NCBI GenBank assembly: GCA_945901025.1
Contig: CAMDJW010000003.1
Location: 43,337-107,336 of the forward strand
DNA length: 64,000 bases
Origin: Spirosoma fluviale
Lineage (GTDB): Bacteria; Bacteroidota; Bacteroidia; Cytophagales; Spirosomataceae
Direction: 5' to 3'
The notes below the pieces were generated by a model. That model did not search any database and was not told the DNA's origin. It saw only the letters and a program-made list of their open reading frames with translations. A program made the position numbers and the translations under genes. Below are positions 17,075 to 27,062 of the stretch, one piece after another; the stretch's first letter is position 1, and the number at the start of each line of letters is the position of its first letter.

Positions 17075-18850
17075 TTAATAACCAGGGTTTTGAGTCAATG
17101 TAGGCTTTCCGTCTTTTTGTGAGTTTAAGATCTCGTCATTGGGTAGAGGGAAATAATCATTTTTGCCTGCAGCAAAAGATCTACCTACTAGGTATAGTCT
17201 CTTGTTATAAGTTCTGCCTGACATATCTGTTCCGCTTTTAGACTCTTCAGCTAAATACTTGTTTAAGTAGGGTGCTGCGATACCCCAACGAACTAAGTCG
17301 AAGAAACGGTGACCTTCCATCGCAAACTCTAAACGATTTTCCATGTAAATAGCATTTAATGCATAATCTTTTCCTTTTGCTGCGAAAGTACCCGCTGGAT
17401 ATGGATTAACTACGTAGTTAACAGATGCATCTTGTACTGAACCCGTTTTAGCTCTTGAACGAATCATGTTTACATAGGTTTCAGCAGCTGCTAAGTTTCC
17501 TAATTCAGCCTCACATTCTGCCAACCATAAAACAACGGATGAGAATTTAAGCATACGGAAGTTGTTATTAACAGAACGTCTGCTCGTAGAGTGAGTAGTA
17601 CTTCCTTCTTCGGCTAAATAATACATCCATTTTTTACCAATGTAGGGACCTGAATAACCTTGGTCACGAATCCAGATTTGTCCTGGCATTATACCCCAAT
17701 CTAAGAAGTTTACACCACGGCGACCTACAGTCCAATCTAAACGTGGATCTACTGGGATCGACTTATTTAAATTAAATGCTACGCTAGATGCTAATCCTTG
17801 ATCGTTTGGTAAATCCACATTGTTATATGTATCCGCTGTACCATCTTTCTTTTCTCCAATCATAGGCAAACCATCCGAAGTAGTTTTGAAAGCATTCACC
17901 AAGTTTTGAGACGGTAAATAGAATCCGCAACATCCACGACCAGGAGACGAAGCATTATATGGCCAATTCAAGCCATCTCCCGCATTTCCATTATTACCAG
18001 TAGAACCGTCATTGACAGAAAATTGAATTTCGAAGATTGATTCCGCATTATTATTTCCGGTCGTACGGAAATTATCATGGAAGTTTGGTACTAATTTCTT
18101 GCCTGAGTTTTTGTAGACATCTTCTAAAAGAGTTTTTGCAGCTGCAAATTTCTTTTGAAACATATACGCTTTTGCTAAATAGGTCATCGCAGACCATTTA
18201 GTGGCACGACCTTTTTGAGATTGTGTAGCTGGCAATACGGCTGCCGCATCTGAGAAATCCTTCTCGATGTTAGGCCAAATATCCGCTGTGTTAGGGATCT
18301 TCGTAGAGTTAGGATCTTCACGCTTGTAAACAGTCTCAGAAATGTAAGGAACTTTATTCCACATTTTCTTAGCTTCAAAGTGAAAATGGCCACGTAAGAA
18401 CTTAGCTTCGGCAACTACTTGTGCTTTCTCAGCATCCGTCATGTCTTTCACGTCAGCACTTTGAGCTAATAACATAGCTTCATTCGCACGCGCTACTCCA
18501 TCATACATTCCCCACCATTTACCAAAAAAGTAAGAATTGTCTGATAGCCAGTTGAACTGCTCAATATACGTTTGCTCCGGCTGATCTCCAGCATCGGTTC
18601 CTTTAACAGCATCACCCGAAGTGATACCCCCGAACACATAGTTCGAGCTAGTAGACGTACGACCCACATTTCCTGATCCTACACCGTCCAATAATGAATA
18701 TGCACCCACTAATAGGGCATTAACTCCATTTTTATTACTTAATGAAGCTAAGTTTGCCGCTCCTTGTGGTGCGATTTCAAAGAAACTATCTGAACAAGAA
18801 AAATTCAGGCCGACAGTCGCTAAAATTGATAATATGATTAATTTTTTCAT
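17075..18850 (-). CDS. RagB/SusD family nutrient-uptake outer-membrane lipoprotein
   Basis: This 591-residue surface lipoprotein has its lipobox cysteine at residue 19 (VGLNFSC). The SusD/RagB signature appears as the N-terminal helical part (FLRGHFHFEAKKMWNKVPYI, near residue 150). The C-terminal SusD domain includes YIRSRA-like MIRSRA, AIYMENRLEFAMEGHRFFDL and VRWG. SusD proteins cap the SusC transporter and bind glycans or other oligomers at the cell surface. The gene lies 35 nt after susC and ends at a terminator. No glycoside hydrolase, peptidase or regulator is nearby, so the nutrient is unknown. Confidence 0.93.
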   Translation of the reverse strand: MKKLIILSILATVGLNFSCSDSFFEIAPQGAANLASLSNKNGVNALLVGAYSLLDGVGSGNVGRTSTSSNYVFGGITSGDAVKGTDAGDQPEQTYIEQFNWLSDNSYFFGKWWGMYDGVARANEAMLLAQSADVKDMTDAEKAQVVAEAKFLRGHFHFEAKKMWNKVPYISETVYKREDPNSTKIPNTADIWPNIEKDFSDAAAVLPATQSQKGRATKWSAMTYLAKAYMFQKKFAAAKTLLEDVYKNSGKKLVPNFHDNFRTTGNNNAESIFEIQFSVNDGSTGNNGNAGDGLNWPYNASSPGRGCCGFYLPSQNLVNAFKTTSDGLPMIGEKKDGTADTYNNVDLPNDQGLASSVAFNLNKSIPVDPRLDWTVGRRGVNFLDWGIMPGQIWIRDQGYSGPYIGKKWMYYLAEEGSTTHSTSRRSVNNNFRMLKFSSVVLWLAECEAELGNLAAAETYVNMIRSRAKTGSVQDASVNYVVNPYPAGTFAAKGKDYALNAIYMENRLEFAMEGHRFFDLVRWGIAAPYLNKYLAEESKSGTDMSGRTYNKRLYLVGRSFAAGKNDYFPLPNDEILNSQKDGKPTLTQNPGY

Positions 18851-18885
18851 TTTTTTATCTGTTTTATTTACAAATGTTAGCTTAA

Positions 18886-21800
18886 TTAAAATCCTACTTT
18901 TAAACCAATATTATATGATTTAGCTACCGGGAAAGCTCCTTCGTCAATACCCATGTGGATATCTTGGTTATCGTTTCCTGAAGTTCTCAAGTTAATATCT
19001 GGATCTAAACCTCTGTAATTCGTGAAAGTAAACAAGTTTTGTCCTTGGACATAAACTTGTAAAGCGCTCAATTTTAATTTTTTAATGATTGTATTTGGCA
19101 CGGTGTAGGTCAATTGGATATTTTTAATTCTAAAGTATGAGCCATCTTCAACCATGTAAGATGATATCTGCTGACTTGTTGCATCTTGAGAATTTAAACG
19201 AGGTAACATAGCTACATCGCCTTGCTTTTTCCAAGAGTTATACAACATTTCCTTCGAACGATTTCCTTGGAATGTATTGAAGTCTATCCAATAACGGGTA
19301 TAGTTGAAAATCTCATTACCTTGAATTCCTTGTCCAAACATAGTTAAATCCCAGTTTTTGTAACCTACCGACACATTTAAGCCATAACTAAAATCTGGAT
19401 GTGGATTACCAATAATGGTTTTATCCGCTGCTGTTACCACTCCGTCTCCATTTACATCACGGAATTTAAATACTCCTGCTCTTGTATACGTATTTCCAAA
19501 AGCTTTTGGAGCAGATGCCGCTTCCGCGTCATCTTTAATGACACCGTCAACAATATATCCAAAGAAACTTGCGATAGGCAAACCAGCTTTCGTTACTGAT
19601 ATAGCAGGTAAACGTGTTCCAAATCCAAATACAGTTGCATTAGGGTCATTGTTCAATTTAACTACGTTGTTTTTGTACATGGAGTACATAGCACCAACCG
19701 TGTAACGAACATCACCAATTTGATCACGGTAAGTTAAACTTAAATCAAATCCAGAATTATTCACCTCACCAATATTTACATATGGAATGCTCGCGTTACC
19801 AGCTGTTTTAGGGATAGGTACCTGCGTTAACATGTCAGATGTGGTACGAGAATAAACATCCAACGCAACATCTAACTTATTGTTCCATAAAGAAGCATCC
19901 AAACCTACGTTAGTTGACGTGTTCGTTTCCCAACGGCCATTCGAGTTACCAAATTGAGCTAAATCGAAACCAGTTGCAATAGAACTTCCTGAACCTGCGA
20001 TATCGTATGCGTTATTATTCGGATCTGGTATGAATAATGTAGATGCATTATATACGTTTGGAATTAACTGGTTACCCGTTTTACCCCAACCCCCACGAAG
20101 TTTCATGTCATTAATAAATGTCAAATCTTTCATGAAATCTAATTCAGATAAACGAATACCTACAGAGAATGCAGGGAAAATACCATAACGGTATGCCGGA
20201 GCAAAACGTGATGATCCATCGCGACGAATCGTAAAGTCAGCTAATAACAATTCTTTGTATGAGTAGTTGACTTTTCCGAATTGTGAGAACAAAGCGGTAA
20301 TCGGTGAACCACCTCCTGAATTTGAAAGACCTGCTGCCGCACCATTATTTAAATAACGATAAGAAGGATCATCAAAAGCAAAGTTTGAACGTTGCGCATT
20401 AAATCCAAAACCATACGTTGACACCGCTTCAGTACCTACTAAAACATTCAGCGAATGATCTCCAATTGTTTTTGCATAATTCAATGTGTTATACCAAGTA
20501 ATCGCACGGTCATAAGAGTTTGAAACAGTTAAGCTGTTTGCATTACGAGCCTCAACAGCCTCAATATTTCTATTGTAGTATTCAGATCTATTGTAGTTGT
20601 TAAATTCAAAACCTAAACTAGTTCTTGCCTTTAAATCTTTAATGATTTCATACTCACCATATACGTTTCCGAAAATATGTGTAGCTCTTACAGGGTTATC
20701 TTTTTCTCTAAATAAAATAGCGAAAGGATTTGTTGCGTTTCCTAAATTTTGTCCACGTGATCCTGCAAAACCATTCAAGTCAGATGAGTTAGTGCCCCCT
20801 AAAGCTTTTGGCCCACCCGTAATATCATATACTGGAATCATTGGGTGAATCCGCCATGCTAACATCATTGAATTACTCTCAGAGTTATTACCACTTGGCG
20901 TTCCTTGTCTTTCATCATACGTGATCGTTACATTTTCTCCAAAAGTAAAATTGCCTTTTTTGAATTCTGTATTGGCACGAACTGAATATCTTTTGTAGGC
21001 AGTATATTTCAAGATACCATCTTGAGCAAAGTAATTGGCAGAAATGGCATATTTACCACCCTTAGATCCACCTGTTGCGCCCACTTGATAACTAGAAATG
21101 TTGGCAGGTCCAAAAATAACATTTTGCCAATCAGTTCCTTCTTTGTTTGCTTTCGTAATATTAAAAGCCGTTTTATTTAAATTAGGATCAGCTAAGTCAT
21201 TTGTATACGTATAATTGGCTGGCAATGTTCCGTAAATGTTTGGATAAATATAATCCGCGATTGTTTGTGAACCATCTGCACCAAAACGATATTGAATCGA
21301 TGGAGAAGTTCCAGCTGGTCTTCCTGCACCTATTTCAGACTCGTAATAGTATTGTCCTAATTCCTTTGTATTCAACATGCCGATCGTTTTACCCACATCT
21401 TGAGTTCCCGTGTACATGTCAAAAGTGATTTTTGGCTCACCTTCGCTTCCACGTTTAGTCGTAATGATTACAACTCCATTGGCCGCACGAGCACCATAGA
21501 TAGAAGCCGCAGATGCATCTTTCAATACCTGCATAGACTCAATATCATTTGGGTTGATTTGGTTCAAAGTTCCTTGAGTAGGTACTCCGTCAATTACGTA
21601 TAATGGGCTATTGTTGTTAATAGAACCAAAACCACGTACACGAACCATTGTTCCACCACCCGGTGAGTTGTCATTACCAACCGTCACACCCGCAGCGCGA
21701 CCTTGTAACATTTGAGTTACAGAAGCAGAAGGTACCGCGTTAAGTTCTTTCGCACTTACCACAGTTACAGCACCTGTAATGTCTTTTTTACGTTGAGATG

Positions 21801-22146
21801 CATAACCTGTAACGATTACCTCGCTTAATTGGCTTACATCATCAGCTAGCGTAATCGCTAAAGTGGATTTACCACCTACGGCAACTGTTTGGCTTACATA
21901 CCCAACAGATGTGAATGTTAGTTCTGCATTAGAACTTTTTACATTAATGGAGAATGATCCATTTCCATCAGAAGTTGTACCTACGGTACTTCCTTTGACA
22001 ACAATAGAAACTCCCGGAATGCCCTGACCACCTGAGTCCTGAACTTTTCCCGCTACTTTTCGGTCTTGACCAAATGAAACCCAAGATAGGGTTAACATTA
22101 ATGCCATCATGAAGACCGCTCTGCTTACGTAGAATTTTGTTTTCAT
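18886..22146 (-). CDS. SusC/RagA family TonB-linked outer-membrane transporter
   Basis: This 1086-residue TonB-dependent barrel starts with a signal peptide (about residues 1-27). A carboxypeptidase-D-like regulatory domain follows (KVAGKVQDSGGQGIPGVSI to about residue 105), then a TonB-box region SQLSEVIVTGYA. The plug carries the SusC hallmarks SVTQMLQGRAAGV, PLYVIDGVP and ASAASIYGARAANGVVIITT (about residues 200-225). The remainder is the 22-strand-type barrel ending SYNIGLKVGF with a terminal aromatic residue. It forms the transport channel with the SusD partner just downstream. No anti-sigma-binding STN domain is visible, so direct FecIR-type control is unlikely. Confidence 0.95.
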   Translation of the reverse strand: MKTKFYVSRAVFMMALMLTLSWVSFGQDRKVAGKVQDSGGQGIPGVSIVVKGSTVGTTSDGNGSFSINVKSSNAELTFTSVGYVSQTVAVGGKSTLAITLADDVSQLSEVIVTGYASQRKKDITGAVTVVSAKELNAVPSASVTQMLQGRAAGVTVGNDNSPGGGTMVRVRGFGSINNNSPLYVIDGVPTQGTLNQINPNDIESMQVLKDASAASIYGARAANGVVIITTKRGSEGEPKITFDMYTGTQDVGKTIGMLNTKELGQYYYESEIGAGRPAGTSPSIQYRFGADGSQTIADYIYPNIYGTLPANYTYTNDLADPNLNKTAFNITKANKEGTDWQNVIFGPANISSYQVGATGGSKGGKYAISANYFAQDGILKYTAYKRYSVRANTEFKKGNFTFGENVTITYDERQGTPSGNNSESNSMMLAWRIHPMIPVYDITGGPKALGGTNSSDLNGFAGSRGQNLGNATNPFAILFREKDNPVRATHIFGNVYGEYEIIKDLKARTSLGFEFNNYNRSEYYNRNIEAVEARNANSLTVSNSYDRAITWYNTLNYAKTIGDHSLNVLVGTEAVSTYGFGFNAQRSNFAFDDPSYRYLNNGAAAGLSNSGGGSPITALFSQFGKVNYSYKELLLADFTIRRDGSSRFAPAYRYGIFPAFSVGIRLSELDFMKDLTFINDMKLRGGWGKTGNQLIPNVYNASTLFIPDPNNNAYDIAGSGSSIATGFDLAQFGNSNGRWETNTSTNVGLDASLWNNKLDVALDVYSRTTSDMLTQVPIPKTAGNASIPYVNIGEVNNSGFDLSLTYRDQIGDVRYTVGAMYSMYKNNVVKLNNDPNATVFGFGTRLPAISVTKAGLPIASFFGYIVDGVIKDDAEAASAPKAFGNTYTRAGVFKFRDVNGDGVVTAADKTIIGNPHPDFSYGLNVSVGYKNWDLTMFGQGIQGNEIFNYTRYWIDFNTFQGNRSKEMLYNSWKKQGDVAMLPRLNSQDATSQQISSYMVEDGSYFRIKNIQLTYTVPNTIIKKLKLSALQVYVQGQNLFTFTNYRGLDPDINLRTSGNDNQDIHMGIDEGAFPVAKSYNIGLKVGF

Positions 22147-22346
22147 AAATAATGAATTAAGGGTTTAAATCTCCTTTGCTTGACGCATCGAAGAAAATTG
22201 AACTTTAAAATTAATGTATTTTTATAATAAAATAGTTTTTTAACATATTTTTTTGATTTTTTATGAACTTTTAATGATTTGTTCATGGAATGTTGTTTTG
22301 AGGATAATGTGGATGGAGCACCTCTAGTTTATTCAAGCTCTTTGAT

Positions 22347-22354
22347 TAACTTTG
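22347..22354 (+). promoter_or_regulatory. Probable -7 promoter box of adk
   Basis: TAACTTTG matches TAnnTTTG and lies 30 bases before the adk ATG. The 237-nt gap between the divergent susC and adk starts is otherwise AT-rich with no open frame. I could not find a matching box for susC. Confidence 0.4.
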
Positions 22355-22383
22355 TCTTTTAATTTTTTTGATCCTTTTTATTT

Positions 22384-22953
22384 ATGTTAAATCTTGTATT
22401 ATTTGGCCCTCCTGGAGCTGGTAAAGGTACTCAATCGGCGAAAATCATTGAAAAATATGGCTTGATTCATCTGTCGACAGGCGACTTATTGCGCGCTGAG
22501 ATACAAGCCAATACGCCTTTAGGTTTAGAAGCTAAGAAATTAATGGACCAAGGCATTTTAGTTCCAGATTCTGTGGTGATTGGAATGATTGAAAATAAAT
22601 TGAACGAGAATAAGTCGGCCAATGGCTTTATTTTCGATGGTTTTCCTCGGACCGTTGCCCAAGCAAAAGCCTTAGATGTTTTGTTAAGTGGTCATCATTT
22701 GTCCATCACCCAAATGATTGCATTGCAAGTGGGAGATGAGGAATTAACTCAACGTTTATTATCCCGCGGAAAATCCTCAGGACGCCCGGATGATCAAAAT
22801 GAAGAGTTAATCCGCAAGCGCGTGCAGGAATACAATGAAAAAACAGCTCCCGTGGCTACGCATTATGCTGACCAAGGAAAGTTTACAGGGATTAACGGGG
22901 TAGGGGAAATCGAGGAAATTTTCGAACAGATTGTCGCCATTATCGAGTCATAA
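22384..22953 (+). CDS. adk: Adenylate kinase
   Basis: This 189-residue enzyme interconverts AMP plus ATP with two ADP. The P-loop [10 protein letters not shown] lies at about residues 9-18, followed by [14 protein letters not shown], the AMP-binding DGFPRT (near residue 84) and [10 protein letters not shown]. The length and the short LID lacking a zinc-finger insertion fit the short form common in Bacteroidota. The start is the first ATG after a plausible promoter. obgE follows after an 89-nt gap that carries two palindromic repeats. Confidence 0.96.
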   Translation: MLNLVLFGPPGAGKGTQSAKIIEKYGLIHLSTGDLLRAEIQANTPLGLEAKKLMDQGILVPDSVVIGMIENKLNENKSANGFIFDGFPRTVAQAKALDVLLSGHHLSITQMIALQVGDEELTQRLLSRGKSSGRPDDQNEELIRKRVQEYNEKTAPVATHYADQGKFTGINGVGEIEEIFEQIVAIIES

Positions 22954-22968
22954 TCAAAGGTAATTTTT

Positions 22969-23024
22969 TAGATGCGAGGTGTCGCGTTCCTACTGGTTTT
23001 AGACACGAGGTATCGTGTCTCTAC
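22969..23024. repeat. Two tandem 25-bp palindromic repeat units between adk and obgE
   Basis: Unit 1 (22969-22993) and unit 2 (23000-23024) share the pattern TAGA, a palindromic core with GCGAGGTGTCGC or CACGAGGTATCGTG, and CTAC. Each core folds as a hairpin: GCGA/TCGC in unit 1 and AGACACGA/TCGTGTCT (8 bp, loop GGTA) in unit 2. The units differ by paired transitions that keep the stem complementary. They lie 6 bases apart in the intergenic gap. The form is that of a REP/MITE-like mobile hairpin; no transposase is near. Confidence 0.75.
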
Positions 23025-23042
23025 ATATTTCAATCGAATTCT

Positions 23043-24089
23043 ATGACTTCAAATTTCATCGATTACGTTAAAATTAACCTTCGTTCAGGACATGGCGGAA
23101 GTGGTTCTTCTCATTTTAGGAGAGAAAAGCACGTTCCCAAAGGTGGTCCAGACGGAGGGGATGGTGGTCGAGGGGGTCATATATATTTAGTTGGCACAAC
23201 CCAACAATGGACTTTGCTCCATTTGAAATATCAAAAACATATTATTGCCGATAATGGAAACGGGGGCGAAGGTGCCCGCAGACGTGGCGCGCAAGGAGAA
23301 GATGTATATATTCAAGTTCCATTAGGAACGATAGTAAAAGATGGAGAGACGGATGAGTTTTTAGCAGAAGTAACCGATGACGGCCAAAAAGTACTTTTGT
23401 TGCCTGGAGGCCGAGGTGGATTAGGTAATTTCCATTTTAAATCCTCCACCAATCAGTCGCCTCGTCATGCGCAACCGGGCGAGTCGGGCCAAGAACGTTG
23501 GGTCATCATGGAATTGAAAGTATTAGCGGACGTAGGCCTAGTAGGTTTTCCAAATGCGGGTAAATCAACTTTGTTGTCCGTCATTTCCGAGGCAAAACCT
23601 GAAATCGGTGATTACCCTTTTACCACTTTAGTGCCTAATTTAGGTGTAGTCGCCTACCGGGATTATAAATCGTTTGTGGTCGCTGATATTCCTGGTATTA
23701 TCGAGGGTGCTGCAGAAGGTAAAGGCTTAGGCGTGCGATTTTTAAGGCATATAGAACGAAATTCTATTCTATGTTTTTTAATTCCATCCGATGCTACGAA
23801 TTGGGGAGATGAATATAAAATACTGGTGGGGGAACTAGAGAAATACAATCCTGAAATGTTAACAAAGCGCAGGGTCTTAGTCGTGTCAAAAATGGATCTT
23901 TCCATTCCAGAAATGAAAGATGAGATGAGAGAAAGCTTGCCAGCAGATCTTCCACTTGTTTTCATCTCTTCCGTGACCCAGGAAGGTATTCAGGAATTAA
24001 AGGATATTTTATGGGTAACCTTGCTAGAGGAAAATAAAAATCTTCAACGGCCTGAACTGCTTAATGAACAGATAGAAACCGAGGAATAA
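23043..24089 (+). CDS. obgE: GTPase Obg (CgtA), ribosome-assembly GTPase
   Basis: This 348-residue protein begins with the glycine-rich Obg fold ([21 protein letters not shown], given as [12 protein letters not shown] and [10 protein letters not shown], to about residue 155). The G domain follows: P-loop GFPNAGKST near residue 166, G2 [11 protein letters not shown]3 [16 protein letters not shown] and a G4-like SKMD. Obg GTPases act in large ribosomal subunit maturation and stress signalling. The C-terminal OCT domain of some homologs is absent, as is common. Its stop lies 6 nt from the stop of the convergent RmlD-like gene. Confidence 0.96.
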   Translation: MTSNFIDYVKINLRSGHGGSGSSHFRREKHVPKGGPDGGDGGRGGHIYLVGTTQQWTLLHLKYQKHIIADNGNGGEGARRRGAQGEDVYIQVPLGTIVKDGETDEFLAEVTDDGQKVLLLPGGRGGLGNFHFKSSTNQSPRHAQPGESGQERWVIMELKVLADVGLVGFPNAGKSTLLSVISEAKPEIGDYPFTTLVPNLGVVAYRDYKSFVVADIPGIIEGAAEGKGLGVRFLRHIERNSILCFLIPSDATNWGDEYKILVGELEKYNPEMLTKRRVLVVSKMDLSIPEMKDEMRESLPADLPLVFISSVTQEGIQELKDILWVTLLEENKNLQRPELLNEQIETEE

Positions 24090-24095
24090 GGGTAT

Positions 24096-24998
24096 TTATT
24101 TCACTTGCTTGGCCATAAAGGCTATGCCCTCATTAAAACTGCTGGGCGAGTAACCCAAAACTTTTTTAGCTTTATCTAAAATAAATCCAGTCCGCGCGGG
24201 CCTTTTGGCAGGTTGTGAGAAAGTAGATGAATCTGCTTTTTTGATTAATTCTTTGGGTAAATGATAAAATTCAGCGGTTTTAATGGCCATCTCATACGGT
24301 GTTAGAAAATCACTTCCCGAGATGTTGAATATTCCTTGGACATGGTTTTTCGTGATGAGCCAACAACCCATCGCCAAATCTTCCGCAAGGGTCGGGGTTC
24401 TGAATTGATCCGTAACCACGTTGATGGTCTTGCCATCTTCCAGTGATTTTTTAACCCACAAAATGATATTGGTTCTACTCATATCTTCTACAATTCCAAA
24501 AACCAAAATGGTTCTTGCAATTCCCCATTTTATCGTAGATGCTTGAAGCAATTGTTCCGCCCTTAATTTACTTTCTCCATATATAGAGATTGGACACGGT
24601 TTAGCTTCTTCATCATAAGGGCCTGAAAGCCCGTCAAAAATGAAGTCAGTAGATACATGGCAGAAAAAAGTATTATTCGACTTACATGCATGAATCAAAT
24701 AAGACACCGCCGTGACATTTAATAATTCACAACCCTCAGGATCAACTTCACATGTGTCTACATTCGTCATGGCCGCCGTATGAATTAAAGCATTGGGTTG
24801 GTACTTTTTAAAAACCTCCAAAACTTCTAATTCATTTGTAATGTCAAGGGAAACGTAGGTGTATTTTAAATTACCAGTAAGGCGATTTGGGCCTTTGGCC
24901 GTGGCGATTAATTTAATTTCAGGAAACTGGCTCAGCAAGTGAACTAGTTTTTGACCTAAAAGGCCATTGGATCCCGTAATTAAAATCGTTTGTTCCAT
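24096..24998 (-). CDS. SDR-family NAD(P)-dependent reductase, RmlD-like
   Basis: This 300-residue protein belongs to the extended short-chain dehydrogenases resembling dTDP-4-dehydrorhamnose reductase. It has the N-terminal nucleotide-binding ITGSNGLLGQKL, HTAAMTNVDTCE, the conserved VSTDFIFDG, and the catalytic YGESKLRAE (Tyr-x3-Lys, near residue 140). RmlD makes dTDP-L-rhamnose, but no rmlA, rmlB or rmlC is adjacent, and the RmlD-like fold is also used for other substrates. The exact reaction is therefore open. It lies 4 nt after hemC on the same strand and probably shares its transcript. Confidence 0.8.
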   Translation of the reverse strand: MEQTILITGSNGLLGQKLVHLLSQFPEIKLIATAKGPNRLTGNLKYTYVSLDITNELEVLEVFKKYQPNALIHTAAMTNVDTCEVDPEGCELLNVTAVSYLIHACKSNNTFFCHVSTDFIFDGLSGPYDEEAKPCPISIYGESKLRAEQLLQASTIKWGIARTILVFGIVEDMSRTNIILWVKKSLEDGKTINVVTDQFRTPTLAEDLAMGCWLITKNHVQGIFNISGSDFLTPYEMAIKTAEFYHLPKELIKKADSSTFSQPAKRPARTGFILDKAKKVLGYSPSSFNEGIAFMAKQVK

Positions 24999-25002
24999 AC
25001 TA

Positions 25003-25929
25003 TTATAATGCGATTTGCCTTCTAATTTCCTTTAATAAGTCACTGGCCCCTGTAGCAATTAATTGATCTGCTAATTTCTGACCCAATTCAATCGGATTTT
25101 TTCCAACGAGCGAGAACTCGATTTTTTGTTGGCCATTTAAGCTTAAAACTCCACCGGTCAAATTTACAACATCTTTTTCAATATGAGCATGTCCATACAC
25201 GGGAACACTGCAACCTCCATCTAATTTTGATAAAAGCTCTCGCTCCGCTAAAATACATGTTTCAGTCTCCTCATGATTACAAGCAGATCGAATGATACTT
25301 TGCAAATCAGAAGCAATTGTTTTCGCACATTGAATCGCTACAGACCCTTGGCCTACTGCCGGTATAAATTGATCCAAAGGTAAATGCTCTGTAATATAGG
25401 CCGACATATCCATTCGAAAGACCCCTGCGTAGGCTAGGATCATCGCATCGCAGTCTCCGTTTTTTAATTTCTCTAGTCGGGTTTGTAAATTCCCCCGCAT
25501 CTCTACTGGCTTTAAGCCAGGAAAGTGATGTCCCAAAAATGCGCGTCGGCGTGTAGATGATGTGCCAATCTGACAAGTTCCTGGGGTATTCAATGTGAAA
25601 TTCGGATTTAAACTAAGCAATACGTCATGCGATTTCTCTCTTTCCGTAAACGCAATTAATTGTAAATCTTCAGGTAGGGTCGATGGAAGATCCTTGGCAG
25701 AATGCTGAGCGATGTCAATTTCGCCATTTCGCAACATCTGTTCGAGTTCTTCGGTGAAAACTCCTTTTGATCCAATTTTCGAAAGTGACCGATCTAAAAT
25801 TTGATCGCCTTTAGTCGATATCGCAACTAATTCATAATTGAGCCCAGCCTTTTCCAAATAGGACCCAATATAATTTGCCTGCCAAATAGCTAGCGCAGAA
25901 TTTCGTGTACCTATTTTAATTTTTCGCAT
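25003..25929 (-). CDS. hemC: Hydroxymethylbilane synthase (porphobilinogen deaminase)
   Basis: This 308-residue enzyme joins four porphobilinogen units into hydroxymethylbilane, the substrate of HemD. Motifs are IGTRNSALAIWQA at the start, STKGDQILDRSLSKIGSKG, AQHSAKDLPS (near residue 76), GTSSTRRRA, and the dipyrromethane-cofactor cysteine Cys-240 in LDGGCSVP. Length and residues are normal. Its start overlaps the end of holB by 14 nt, indicating coupled translation. Confidence 0.96.
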   Translation of the reverse strand: MRKIKIGTRNSALAIWQANYIGSYLEKAGLNYELVAISTKGDQILDRSLSKIGSKGVFTEELEQMLRNGEIDIAQHSAKDLPSTLPEDLQLIAFTEREKSHDVLLSLNPNFTLNTPGTCQIGTSSTRRRAFLGHHFPGLKPVEMRGNLQTRLEKLKNGDCDAMILAYAGVFRMDMSAYITEHLPLDQFIPAVGQGSVAIQCAKTIASDLQSIIRSACNHEETETCILAERELLSKLDGGCSVPVYGHAHIEKDVVNLTGGVLSLNGQQKIEFSLVGKNPIELGQKLADQLIATGASDLLKEIRRQIAL

Positions 25930-27043
25930 GGAAAATTCTGATTAATTGGAGCGAAAGATCTAGATGTAACATTTTAGCACGTGCATTTCTTTCTAAATGA
26001 TAATGTACTTCCGAAACTTTTTCACTCATTTTTCCGATGGCTTCCCCCGTTAATGTTTTTGAAAAGTTTTCAATAAATCCGCGCTCTTTTTCAAGCGATT
26101 TAATGAGCTGAGACGTACCCGAAATTTGGTATAAACATTGCCTAAATATATGTAAGGTATGCTCTAATACACTTTTTTGATCCTCTTTGGAAAACGCGTC
26201 AAACTGGTCTGCCAACAATGAAATTTTGATCAGGTTTTTGGAATATACGGCCCGCATCCATTCAGCAAACCAAGTAGTAGCACTCATATTTTCGTTCACC
26301 GCTTTATCTAATGCCCAAGAAATATTTCCTTCACAGTTGATGGCTAATTGCTGCGCTTTTTCCATTTCAATACCTGTTTTTTGGGTTAGAAAAGGGGCTA
26401 AATCTTCCTCCTCAACAGTCCCTACATTGATACGTTGGGTTCTTGATATGATGGTAGTCAATAACTTTTGCGGATCCGAACAGATTAAAATGAATAATGT
26501 GGATGAGGGAGGTTCCTCAAGCGTTTTTAACAAAGCATTTCCGGAAGAAAGATTAAGTGTTTCCGCATTCCATATAAACACAATTTTAAAGGGGGCCTCA
26601 AAAGGCTTTAGGCTAATTTTTTGAATTAACTTCCTCGTTTCTTCAACGGGTATATTTCCTTGCCGATTTCCTTCCGCACCCAGATAGCTTAGCCAATCGG
26701 CGATGGTACGATAAGGTGATTCCAACATAAATTTCCTCCACTCAGGTAAAAATGCGTCAGATTCAGCTTCCTTAACCTTTTTCGTGGTGATTGATGGGAA
26801 TAAATATACGATGTCAGGATGTATTCCTTTATGGACTTTTTGGCAACTCGGACACGTTCCACACGCATCGTCACCCTCCCTTTGAGTACAGAATAAATAG
26901 GATACAAAAGCCAATGCCATTGCTGTTTGGGCGCCACCCGTTGGCCCCTGAAACAATTGGGCATGTGCGATGTGCTGATTTTGCACCGCATTGCTTAATT
27001 GTTTTTTGACCACATGTAAACCTGGGATGTCCTGAAATCGCAT
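25916..27043 (-). CDS. holB: DNA polymerase III delta' subunit
   Basis: This 375-residue clamp-loader protein has the AAA+ layout with a degenerate P-loop (GPTGGAQT, near residue 33) lacking the catalytic Gly-Lys-Thr. That fits the delta' subunit, which does not bind ATP productively. A zinc module uses Cys-52, Cys-61, Cys-64 and Cys-67. NALLKTLEEPPSSTLFILI and a sensor-1-like SRTQRI follow. It should join DnaX and HolA to load the sliding clamp. It lies between the GlmU-like gene (19-nt gap) and hemC (14-nt overlap). Confidence 0.93.
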   Translation of the reverse strand: MRFQDIPGLHVVKKQLSNAVQNQHIAHAQLFQGPTGGAQTAMALAFVSYLFCTQREGDDACGTCPSCQKVHKGIHPDIVYLFPSITTKKVKEAESDAFLPEWRKFMLESPYRTIADWLSYLGAEGNRQGNIPVEETRKLIQKISLKPFEAPFKIVFIWNAETLNLSSGNALLKTLEEPPSSTLFILICSDPQKLLTTIISRTQRINVGTVEEEDLAPFLTQKTGIEMEKAQQLAINCEGNISWALDKAVNENMSATTWFAEWMRAVYSKNLIKISLLADQFDAFSKEDQKSVLEHTLHIFRQCLYQISGTSQLIKSLEKERGFIENFSKTLTGEAIGKMSEKVSEVHYHLERNARAKMLHLDLSLQLIRIFHAKN

Positions 27044-27062
27044 GGAGGATTATTAGAAAGTA

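Noticed and set aside
19399..21603. Open frames on the plus strand within susC
   Set aside because: They are antisense to a well-supported 1086-residue SusC gene, have no homologous motifs and no promoter of their own.
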